From NCBI GenBank assembly GCA_028290325.1, contig JAQGJY010000277.1, forward strand, positions 1 to 7,384: DNA of 7,384 nucleotides, in the 5' to 3' direction. The notes under the pieces were generated by a model. The model had not been told where the DNA came from. It ran no database searches and worked only from the letters and a program-made list of their open reading frames with translations. Both the position numbers and the translations under genes were made by a program. How positions within the stretch are numbered: the first letter of the stretch is position 1; each line of letters starts with the position of its first letter. Of the stretch, positions 1-5,742 are shown piece after piece. This DNA comes from Tardiphaga sp. GTDB lineage: Bacteria; Pseudomonadota; Alphaproteobacteria; Rhizobiales; Xanthobacteraceae.

Positions 1-84
1 GTTCGCGCCGCGCGTCTGTCGCAATCGACCCCGGCAGGCAACTGGATCGTGGATACCGCGTTGATGGGCGGGAGCCAGAAATGA
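1..84 (+). CDS. C-terminal end of an unidentified upstream gene (partial)
   Basis: Reading from base 1 in frame 1 gives 27 codons with no interruption, ending at TGA in 82-84. The tail reads as an ordinary soluble C-terminus, with NWIVDTALMGG near the end and GSQK last. Codon use is GC-rich at third positions, as in the neighbouring genes, which supports real coding. The stop overlaps the ATG of the next small gene as ATGA, a layout typical of translationally coupled operon partners. The rest of the gene lies outside the window and I do not recognise the family from this fragment. Confidence 0.6.
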   Translation, partial: VRAARLSQSTPAGNWIVDTALMGGSQK

Positions 85-242
85 CCGCGCACATCATCGA
101 AGACGGCGACAAGTCGCCGACCCAGAAAAAGCAGGAAGCCGCCGAGGAAAAGCATCCGCCTCCGGAAGAGGAATGGGGTGGCGGTGACTTTTGCTCCATC
201 GAACAGGCGCCCTCGACCGACGACGACCAGCCGCTCGATTGA
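81..242 (+). CDS. Small acidic hypothetical protein, 53 aa
   Basis: A 53-codon frame runs from ATG at 81 to TGA at 240-242. The start has a good Shine-Dalgarno (GGAG at 71-74, six bases upstream) and overlaps the preceding stop as ATGA, so it is probably co-translated with the upstream gene. The protein has 15 Asp/Glu against 4 Lys and is rich in Pro, Glu and Gln. It has one Cys (C38, in GGDFCS), no signal peptide and no membrane segment, so it is likely a short, largely disordered cytoplasmic protein. Codon third positions are mostly G or C, as in true genes here. I do not recognise a family. The upstream gene's function would be the best clue. It ends 20 bp from the convergent stop of glgX. 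Confidence 0.6.
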   Translation: MTAHIIEDGDKSPTQKKQEAAEEKHPPPEEEWGGGDFCSIEQAPSTDDDQPLD

Positions 243-262
243 GCGGCGTGGTTGCCGTTGGA

Positions 263-2416
263 TCAGGTCAACAGCCGGATTTCCCATAGCGCCATCGACC
301 GGCCCTCGATGTCGTAGTGATCGCCGAATTCGAGATAGGGCAATTGCCGCCCGGTATCATGCGTCTCGATCAACAGTTTCCAGACGCGGCCTTTTTCGTT
401 CTGCGGGAAGGAAAAGCGGATCGACTCGTAATGCGCGTTGATCATCAATAACAGCGTCAGGTCCGAGCTCCGGCGGCGAACGCCGGTGGCTTGCGCGCGG
501 CCGTCGAGCAGCATTTGCACGCTGCGCGCATTGGCGTCGTGCCACTGTTCGATCGACATCTCGTTGCCTCCGGGATCGAACCACGCGACGTCCTTGATGC
601 CGTCCTCGTTGGCCTGTCCGGTCAGGAAGCGGCCGCGATGGAAGAGCGGCTGCTTCTGGCGGATGTCGATCAGGCGGCGCGTGAAGTCGCGCATATTCCA
701 GCCATCGTCGTCGATATTGTCCCAGTCGAGCCAGCTGATCTCGTTGTCCTGGCCGTAGGCGTTGTTGTTGCCTCTCTGAGTCCGCGCGATCTCGTCACCC
801 GCGAGGATCATCGGCGTGCCGCGGGCGAACAACGTCGAGGCCATCAGGTTCTTCATCTGTCGCAGCCGCAACTGCTTGATCGCTTCGTCGTCGGTGGGGC
901 CCTCGACGCCGTGATTCCAGGACAGGTTGTGCGAGTGGCCGTCCTGATTGTTCTCGCCGTTATCGCTATTGTGTTTTTCGTTGTAGGAGACGAGATCGTG
1001 CAGCGTGAAGCCGTCATGCGCGGTGACGAAGTTGACCGTCGACCATGGCTTGCGGCCACGTTTGTTGAACAGGTCGGGTGACGCGGACAGGCGCGTGGCG
1101 AAATCCGCGAGCTTGCCGTCGTCGCCTTTCCAGAAGGCGCGCGCGGTATCGCGGAATTTGTCGTTCCATTCCGCCCAGCCCGGCGAGAAATGGCCGACCT
1201 GATAGCCGCCGGGGCCGCAATCCCATGGCTCGGCGATCAGCTTGACCTGACTGAGCACCGGGTCCTGCCGGCAGGCGTCGAGAAAGCCGCCGCCTTCGTC
1301 GAAACCATAGGGCTCGCGCGCCAGAATGGTTGCGAGATCGAAACGGAAACCATCGACGCGCATGTCCTGCGCCCAGTAACGCAGCGAATCCGCCACCATC
1401 TGCAACACGCGCGGATGGCTGAGATTGACCGTGTTTCCGGTGCCGGTATCGTTGATGTAATAGCGCTTGTCCGCCGGCATCCGATAGTACGACGCGTTGT
1501 CGATTCCCTTGAACGACAGGGTCGGGCCAAGCTCATTGCCTTCGGCGGTGTGATTGTAAACGACGTCGAGAATGACCTCGATGCCGGCGCGGTGGAATTG
1601 CGCCACCATTTCCTTGAACTCGTTGACGAAGGGGCTGGAGAGATAACGCGGCATCGGCGCGAAGAAGCCGATCGTGTTGTAGCCCCAGTAGTTGCGCCGT
1701 CCTTTTTCGACGAGATAGCTGTCATCGACATAGGCATGCACGGGCAGCAACTCGATCGCGGTGATACCGAGATCCTTGATGTAATCGATGACGCCGTGAT
1801 TCATCAGGCCCGCGAACGTGCCGCGAAGACCGTGCGCGACCGCCGGGTGCTTCATCGTGAAGCCACGCACATGGGCCTCGTAGAAAATTGTCCGTTCCCA
1901 CGGAGTGTCCGGCTTCTTGTGCTGGCCCCAAGTGAAAGCGGGATCGATCACCCGGCATTTCGGCATGAACGCCGCGCTGTTGCGCTTGTCGAACGACAGG
2001 TCGGCGTCCTTGTGGCCGATCGTGTAGCCAAACAGCGCGTCGTTCCAGGTCAGATTGCCGACGATCTGCTTGGCATAGGGGTCGAGCAGCAGCTTGTGAT
2101 GATTGAAGCGATGGCCCTGCTTCGGCTGATAGGGGCCATAAACGCGATAGCCATAGACTTGGCCCGGTCGCGCATCGGGCAGATAACCGTGCCAGACTTC
2201 GTCGGTATATTCGGGCAGCTCGATCCGCTCGAGCTCGATCTGGCCGTCGAGGTCGAACAGGCACAGCTCGACCTTCTCGGCATGGGCCGAGAACAGGGCG
2301 AAGTTGACGCCGAGGCCATCCCATGTCGCGCCAAGCGGAAACGGTTTGCCTTCCTGCACGCGATGACGACTGGCCTTGAGATCGGATTTTTTCTTGGATT
2401 TTAGAGCAGCAGGCAT
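263..2416 (-). CDS. glgX: Glycogen debranching enzyme GlgX (isoamylase type, GH13)
   Basis: This enzyme hydrolyses alpha-1,6 branch linkages in glycogen, preferring short outer chains left by phosphorylase, in the cytoplasm during glycogen breakdown. The 717 residues match the usual GlgX length. An N-terminal CBM48-type beta-sandwich spans roughly residues 24-120 (FPLGATWDGLGVNFALFS onward), followed by the GH13 barrel. All four conserved GH13 regions are visible: DVVYNH at 284-289, GFRFD with the nucleophile D360, EPWD with the acid/base E396, and TAHD with the transition-state stabiliser D468. The ATG at 2414-2416 is preceded on the minus strand by an AAAGAGAT purine stretch a few bases away. 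No glgA, glgB, glgC or glgP is in view, so here it stands alone, divergent from the dehydrogenase gene. TreX-like isoamylase is the alternative name, but GlgX fits the sequence best. Confidence 0.95.
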   Translation of the reverse strand: MPAALKSKKKSDLKASRHRVQEGKPFPLGATWDGLGVNFALFSAHAEKVELCLFDLDGQIELERIELPEYTDEVWHGYLPDARPGQVYGYRVYGPYQPKQGHRFNHHKLLLDPYAKQIVGNLTWNDALFGYTIGHKDADLSFDKRNSAAFMPKCRVIDPAFTWGQHKKPDTPWERTIFYEAHVRGFTMKHPAVAHGLRGTFAGLMNHGVIDYIKDLGITAIELLPVHAYVDDSYLVEKGRRNYWGYNTIGFFAPMPRYLSSPFVNEFKEMVAQFHRAGIEVILDVVYNHTAEGNELGPTLSFKGIDNASYYRMPADKRYYINDTGTGNTVNLSHPRVLQMVADSLRYWAQDMRVDGFRFDLATILAREPYGFDEGGGFLDACRQDPVLSQVKLIAEPWDCGPGGYQVGHFSPGWAEWNDKFRDTARAFWKGDDGKLADFATRLSASPDLFNKRGRKPWSTVNFVTAHDGFTLHDLVSYNEKHNSDNGENNQDGHSHNLSWNHGVEGPTDDEAIKQLRLRQMKNLMASTLFARGTPMILAGDEIARTQRGNNNAYGQDNEISWLDWDNIDDDGWNMRDFTRRLIDIRQKQPLFHRGRFLTGQANEDGIKDVAWFDPGGNEMSIEQWHDANARSVQMLLDGRAQATGVRRRSSDLTLLLMINAHYESIRFSFPQNEKGRVWKLLIETHDTGRQLPYLEFGDHYDIEGRSMALWEIRLLT

Positions 2417-2588
2417 TGGATCTCTTTTGTTGCGGTCGGGCTAGCGGCGCAGCGTCATCGTCGGCGACGCCGGCCGCATGGACGGCAAAACAACGGCTGA
2501 AATGCGTTTGGGTTCATCGCGTCGGGCGATTGACGCCTCGCGAAGGTGATGCGAAGGCGGTGCAACAGCAAAAAAGGGAGTGATCGCG
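2417..2588. promoter_or_regulatory. Divergent intergenic region between glgX and the dehydrogenase gene
   Basis: These 172 bases separate two diverging genes and must hold the promoters for glgX (leftward) and probably the dehydrogenase-patatin-bdhA group (rightward). I see no convincing -35/-10 pair. A TTGACG at 2530-2535 lacks a good partner at 16-18 bp. Visible structure includes a direct repeat GCGAAGG at 2540-2546 and 2551-2557 (11-bp period), and two GCGTC...GACGC inverted pairs (2452-2470 and 2519-2536). Any of these could be protein-binding sites, but that is inference. An open frame on the minus strand here has no support as a gene. Confidence 0.4.
2576..2580 (+). promoter_or_regulatory. 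Shine-Dalgarno fixing the dehydrogenase start
   Basis: GGGAG lies eight bases upstream of ATG 2589. The in-frame GTG at 2580 overlaps this motif and so cannot be served by it, which is why ATG 2589 is the preferred start. Confidence 0.6.
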
Positions 2589-3605
2589 ATGTGGGCCTGG
2601 AGCATCAAGGAGTTAGGCGATCCACCGCGCGTTGCGATCGTCGAACGCGAACGCCCGGCGCCAAAGCCCGGTGACGTGGTGGTGCGGCTCACGGCGGCGT
2701 CGCTGAACTACCGCGATCTGGAACTTGGCCGACGCGGCGCGGGTCGACCTCTTGATGCGCCTTTCACGCCGTTATCCGATGGTTGCGGCGTGGTCGAAGC
2801 CGTCGGCGATGGCGTCACGACGTGGAAAATCGGCGACCGGGTCTGCTCGACGTTCTTTCCGAACTGGACCGCGGGCGACGTCGATCATCTCAGCCGCGGC
2901 ATTGTGCTGGGCATGCCCGGCTTCGAAGGCATCGGGCAGGAATTCTTCGTGTTGCCGGAACGCGCCTTGATCGCGCCGCCGGCCTTCCTGACCGACGAGG
3001 AGGCGGCGACGTTGACCTGTGCCGGCGTCACCGCATGGCGCGCGGTCAATGAGGTCGCGCGCTTGCGGCCAGGCGCGACGGTGCTGCTGCAAGGCACCGG
3101 CGGGGTTTCGATTTTCGCGCTGCAGTTCGCCAAGGCCGCCGGTCTGCGAACCATCATCACGTCATCGTCCGATGAAAAGCTCGCCAAAGCGCGCGCGATC
3201 GGCGCGGACGAGACCATCAACTATCGCAGCACGCCGAAATGGGCCACCGAGGCGCGCAAGCTGACCGACGGGCGCGGCGTCGATCTGGTCGTCGAAGTCG
3301 GCGGTGCCGATACGTTGCAGCAGAGCCTGCGCGCGGTTCGCGTCGGTGGCGCGATCGCCGTGATCGGAATCCTGTCCGGGCGGCAGCAGGAAATCGATGT
3401 CACGTCAATTTTCAGCGCCAACGTCACGATATCCGGCATTTCAGTTGGATCGCACGCCATGTTCGCGGCGATGAACCGGGCGATCGAGACCCATCGCATC
3501 CGGCCACTGGTCAGCGCGACATTCGCGCGGACCGACATCAGCGATGCCTATGCGGCAATGGCCGCTGCCGGCCACATGGGCAAACTCGTCATCACGGCTC
3601 GCTGA
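2589..3605 (+). CDS. Zinc-less MDR-family NAD(P)-dependent alcohol dehydrogenase / quinone oxidoreductase-like protein
   Basis: This 338-residue protein is a medium-chain dehydrogenase/reductase predicted to use NAD(P)H in the cytoplasm. Its substrate cannot be told from sequence. The N-terminal GroES-like fold (about residues 1-130) carries NYRDL at 40-44 and PLSDGCGVVEAVGDG at 61-75, and the cofactor domain carries GTGGVS at 169-174. The segments TPLSDG, TFFPNW and SSSDEK are typical of the MDR7-type zinc-binding-alcohol-dehydrogenase-like subgroup. The GHE motif and the Cys of classical catalytic-zinc alcohol dehydrogenases are replaced, and no Cys-rich structural-zinc loop is present. A zinc-independent, quinone-reductase-like mechanism is therefore likely. 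The start is ATG 2589 rather than GTG 2580. The patatin gene follows by 27 or 84 bp depending on its start, so co-transcription with patatin and bdhA is plausible. Confidence 0.88.
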   Translation: MWAWSIKELGDPPRVAIVERERPAPKPGDVVVRLTAASLNYRDLELGRRGAGRPLDAPFTPLSDGCGVVEAVGDGVTTWKIGDRVCSTFFPNWTAGDVDHLSRGIVLGMPGFEGIGQEFFVLPERALIAPPAFLTDEEAATLTCAGVTAWRAVNEVARLRPGATVLLQGTGGVSIFALQFAKAAGLRTIITSSSDEKLAKARAIGADETINYRSTPKWATEARKLTDGRGVDLVVEVGGADTLQQSLRAVRVGGAIAVIGILSGRQQEIDVTSIFSANVTISGISVGSHAMFAAMNRAIETHRIRPLVSATFARTDISDAYAAMAAAGHMGKLVITAR

Positions 3606-3640
3606 GCATCGCAAAAAGACGGGGATTGATGATTGACGAC

Positions 3641-3669
3641 GGCGGCTTCTGCCGCCACCTTGGATTTTT
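3641..3669 (+). terminator. Leader hairpin with downstream T-run (possible weak terminator or attenuator)
   Basis: GGCGGC at 3641-3646 pairs perfectly with GCCGCC at 3651-3656 across a TTCT loop. A run of five T lies at 3665-3669, eight bases past the stem. That gap is too long for a textbook intrinsic terminator, so it may be weak, an attenuator, or just coding sequence if the patatin gene starts at TTG 3633. It lies between the dehydrogenase stop and the preferred patatin ATG. Confidence 0.3.
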
Positions 3670-3689
3670 GTGCGTTGCGGTATTCGACG

Positions 3690-4799
3690 ATGGCCGACTC
3701 TCATGAGACGACAGGCAAGCGCGCTTTGGTGCTGCAAGGCGGCGGCGCGCTCGGCGCCTATCAGGTCGGTGCGTTCGAGGGGCTTTGCGCGCGCAACTTC
3801 GAGCCCGATTGGGTCGCCGGCATTTCGATCGGCGCCATCAACGCGGCCTTGATCGCGGGCAATCCACCCGAAAAACGGCATCAGCGGCTGGATGACTTCT
3901 GGACCCGCGCCTCGTCGCAAATGGCGTGGCCGTCGATCCCGTGGGATACCGGCAATGCCGCCAATGCGGCCCTCAACGAGCTGAATGCCAGCATCATCAT
4001 GGCGGCGGGCGTGCCCGGCTTCTTCAAGCCGCGGGTGCCGCCGTCGATATTTCAGCGGGCGGGCGAACCGACCACGCTCAGCATCTATGATACCGAACCG
4101 CTCCGCGAGACCCTGACGGAGATGGTTGATTTTGACCTCATCAACCACGACAGCGGCATCCGGCTCAGCGTCGGCGCGGTCGATATCGAGACCGGCAGCC
4201 AGCGCTACTTCGACAGCAAACGCGGCTTCGACGGCACGCCGGATATTATCGGACCCGAGCACATCATGGCGTCGGCCGCGCTGCCGCCGGGATTTCCGGC
4301 GATCAAGATCGGCAAATCCTATTATTGGGACGGCGGTCTGACGTCGAACACACCGCTCGAACATGTTCTGCGGATGAAGGGCGACGAGAGCCTGCTGATT
4401 TTCCAGCTCGATCTGTTCAGCGCCAAGGGCCGGCTCCCAACCTCGGTCGCCGAAATCTCCGAGCGCGAAAAGGACATCCGCTTCGCCAGCCGCAGCGCGG
4501 TGAATGCCCGGAAAGATCGCAACCTCTATAACGCCGGCTTGGATGCCGGTGGTGCAGTGATGGCCCGCAGCGGCACCGTGACGGTGATCCATCTGATCTA
4601 TCAGAGCGCGGTCCCCGAAGTGGCGTCGCGCGACTATAATTTCTCGCCGCTTGCGATCGCCGAACATCGTAGCGCCGGACAGCATGATATCGATCGCGCG
4701 ATGCGCCATCCGGAATGGTTGCTGCCGTCGCCGGACGGCGAGCCGATGGTCGAGTATGTGCTGGCCAGCGACGACGAGGCACCCAAAAAACGCCCGTGA
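3690..4799 (+). CDS. Patatin-like phospholipase family protein with C-terminal DUF3734
   Basis: This is a predicted serine lipid-acyl or ester hydrolase using a Ser-Asp dyad. From ATG 3690 it has 369 residues. The oxyanion-hole motif GGGALG is at 17-22, the nucleophile elbow GISIG at 44-48 (S46), and the catalytic Asp in YWDGG (D214). The core patatin fold covers about residues 11-222. The tail from about 250 (SEREKDIRFASR, later HLIYQS and EWLLPSP) matches the DUF3734 extension common in alphaproteobacterial members. No signal peptide is seen, so it is probably cytoplasmic or at a membrane or granule surface. The start is uncertain: ATG 3690 puts a short N-terminus before the first beta strand, but it lacks a clear ribosome site. 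TTG 3633 has GGGGA seven bases upstream and would add 19 residues. bdhA follows 38 bp downstream, suggesting a shared pathway. The substrate is unknown. Confidence 0.9.
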   Translation: MADSHETTGKRALVLQGGGALGAYQVGAFEGLCARNFEPDWVAGISIGAINAALIAGNPPEKRHQRLDDFWTRASSQMAWPSIPWDTGNAANAALNELNASIIMAAGVPGFFKPRVPPSIFQRAGEPTTLSIYDTEPLRETLTEMVDFDLINHDSGIRLSVGAVDIETGSQRYFDSKRGFDGTPDIIGPEHIMASAALPPGFPAIKIGKSYYWDGGLTSNTPLEHVLRMKGDESLLIFQLDLFSAKGRLPTSVAEISEREKDIRFASRSAVNARKDRNLYNAGLDAGGAVMARSGTVTVIHLIYQSAVPEVASRDYNFSPLAIAEHRSAGQHDIDRAMRHPEWLLPSPDGEPMVEYVLASDDEAPKKRP

Positions 4800-4811
4800 C
4801 GTGCGGGCGTT
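4789..4811. terminator. Perfect hairpin holding the patatin stop codon in its loop
   Basis: AACGCCCG at 4789-4796 is the exact reverse complement of CGGGCGTT at 4804-4811. The seven-base loop TGACGTG contains the TGA stop of the patatin gene (4797-4799). On the plus strand only two T follow the stem, so it is unlikely to stop transcription strongly into bdhA. It could act as an mRNA-stabilising or attenuating element between the two genes. Read on the minus strand, the stem runs into a six-T run (the A run at 4785-4790), which looks like an intrinsic terminator for antisense transcription. Confidence 0.5.
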
Positions 4812-4825
4812 CGACTTAAATCAAC

Positions 4826-4830
4826 AGGAG
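4826..4830 (+). promoter_or_regulatory. Strong Shine-Dalgarno of bdhA
   Basis: AGGAG lies seven bases before ATG 4838, just after a locally AT-rich stretch (ACTTAAATCAA). It fixes the bdhA start and suggests efficient translation even if the upstream hairpin reduces read-through. Confidence 0.7.
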
Positions 4831-4837
4831 CAGAACC

Positions 4838-5626
4838 ATGGTGACGTTGACAGGCAAGACCGCCGTCGTAACCGGATCGACGAGCGGCATCGGGCTCGCA
4901 TATGCGCGGACGCTGGCAGGTGCTGGCGCCAACATCGTTATCAACGGCATGGGCGATGCGACCGCGATCGAGACCGAGCGCGCCAAGATCGAAAGCGACT
5001 TCAAGGTGAAGTGCGTCTATTCGCCCGCCGACATGACCAGGCCTGCCGAAATCGCGGGCATGATCGAGCTTGCTGAAAGCTCGTTCGGCTCAGTCGATAT
5101 TCTCATCAACAATGCGGGCATCCAGTTCGTCGCGCCGATCGAGGATTTTCCGATTGAGAAGTGGGACGCGATCATCGCGATCAACCTGTCGTCGGCGTTT
5201 CACGGCATCCGCGCCGCCGTGCCGCTGATGAAGAAAGCCGGATGGGGCCGGATCATCAACACCGCGTCCGCGCACTCATTGGTGGCGTCGCCGTTCAAGT
5301 CGGCCTACGTCGCCGCCAAGCACGGCATCGCGGGTCTGACCAAGACCGTGGCGCTCGAAGTCGCGACCCACAAGATCACCTGCAACTGCATCTCGCCCGG
5401 TTATGTCTGGACGCCCCTGGTCGAGAAGCAGATTCCCGACACGATGAAGGCGCGCGGCCTGACCAAGGAACAGGTCATCAATGACGTGTTGCTCGACGCC
5501 CAACCGACCAAAGAGTTCGTCACGTCGGAGCAGGTCGCGGCGCTGGCGCTGTTTCTGTGCGGCGACGACGCCAGCCAGATCACCGGCGCGAATATGTCGA
5601 TGGATGGCGGCTGGACGGCGGCTTAG
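4838..5626 (+). CDS. bdhA: D-beta-hydroxybutyrate dehydrogenase (SDR family)
   Basis: This enzyme catalyses NAD-linked interconversion of (R)-3-hydroxybutyrate and acetoacetate, the step after depolymerisation of polyhydroxybutyrate, in the cytoplasm. The 262 residues fit the family. The sequence shows the SDR cofactor motif TGSTSGIG (12-19), NNAG (91-94), and the catalytic set N116, S144, Y157 and K161 (YVAAK). Residues that bind the substrate carboxylate in the Pseudomonas fragi enzyme, as I recall its structure, have equivalents at a constant offset of two: Q96, H146, K154 and Q198. The tail MDGGWTAA carries W259. One of the two tryptophans lining the substrate methyl pocket in that enzyme is Tyr here (Y189, in PGYV), a conservative change. 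These residues separate it from generic FabG-like reductases. It lies 38 bp after the patatin gene, probably in the same operon. Confidence 0.94.
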   Translation: MVTLTGKTAVVTGSTSGIGLAYARTLAGAGANIVINGMGDATAIETERAKIESDFKVKCVYSPADMTRPAEIAGMIELAESSFGSVDILINNAGIQFVAPIEDFPIEKWDAIIAINLSSAFHGIRAAVPLMKKAGWGRIINTASAHSLVASPFKSAYVAAKHGIAGLTKTVALEVATHKITCNCISPGYVWTPLVEKQIPDTMKARGLTKEQVINDVLLDAQPTKEFVTSEQVAALALFLCGDDASQITGANMSMDGGWTAA

Positions 5627-5646
5627 TCCAATCGAAGCTTTGGCGC

Positions 5647-5687
5647 GGCTTCGCGACGGCGGCGGCGCGCGGCCACAACGCGAAGCC
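5647..5687. terminator. Inverted repeat in the convergent intergenic region (possible bidirectional terminator)
   Basis: GGCTTCGCG at 5647-5655 pairs exactly with CGCGAAGCC at 5679-5687 around a GC-rich 23-base loop. It sits 21 bases after the bdhA stop and before the convergent flippase stop, where a terminator is expected. No T-run follows on either strand, so it is not a canonical intrinsic terminator. A dispersed palindromic element is the alternative. Confidence 0.35.
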
Positions 5688-5703
5688 TTCGCTTCTCCAG
5701 GCT

Positions 5704-5729
5704 GTGACTCTCCCACACGGGGAGGTCGC
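5704..5729. repeat. Second hairpin in the convergent intergenic region
   Basis: CTCCC (5710-5714) pairs with GGGAG (5720-5724) around the loop ACACG. After a bulged T5709, the stem continues as GTGAC (5704-5708) against GTCGC (5725-5729), with one wobble pair. The CTCTCCC...GGGGAGG style resembles short palindromic intergenic elements that I recall being frequent in Bradyrhizobiaceae-type genomes. That link is from memory and was not searched. It has no T-run on either side. Confidence 0.35.
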
Positions 5730-5742
5730 TCGGTGCGTGTCG

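Noticed and set aside
178..441. An 87-codon Arg-rich plus-strand frame spanning the end of the small acidic gene and glgX
   Set aside because: It is out of frame with the better-supported 53-codon gene and antisense to glgX. The Arg/Ser/Thr-rich product is typical of an off-frame translation.
1190..2404. A 404-codon open frame on the plus strand opposite glgX
   Set aside because: It lies wholly antisense to a gene with all GH13 motifs intact. Its product is low-complexity and rich in Val, Ile, Arg and Asp with no recognisable domain, as expected for a mirror frame in GC-rich DNA.
2530..2535. TTGACG as a -35 element for the dehydrogenase gene
   Set aside because: No acceptable -10 hexamer lies 16-18 bp downstream; the bases there are GC-rich.
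2441..2692. An 83-codon minus-strand frame across the glgX-dehydrogenase spacer
   Set aside because: It would overlap the 5' end of the dehydrogenase gene, has no recognisable product and no good ribosome site, and its composition is that of a chance frame.
3441..4709. A 422-codon open frame on the minus strand opposite the patatin gene
   Set aside because: It is antisense to a clear patatin-DUF3734 gene, rich in Arg, His and Ala with no domain, and extends across the end of the dehydrogenase gene. It is a shadow frame.
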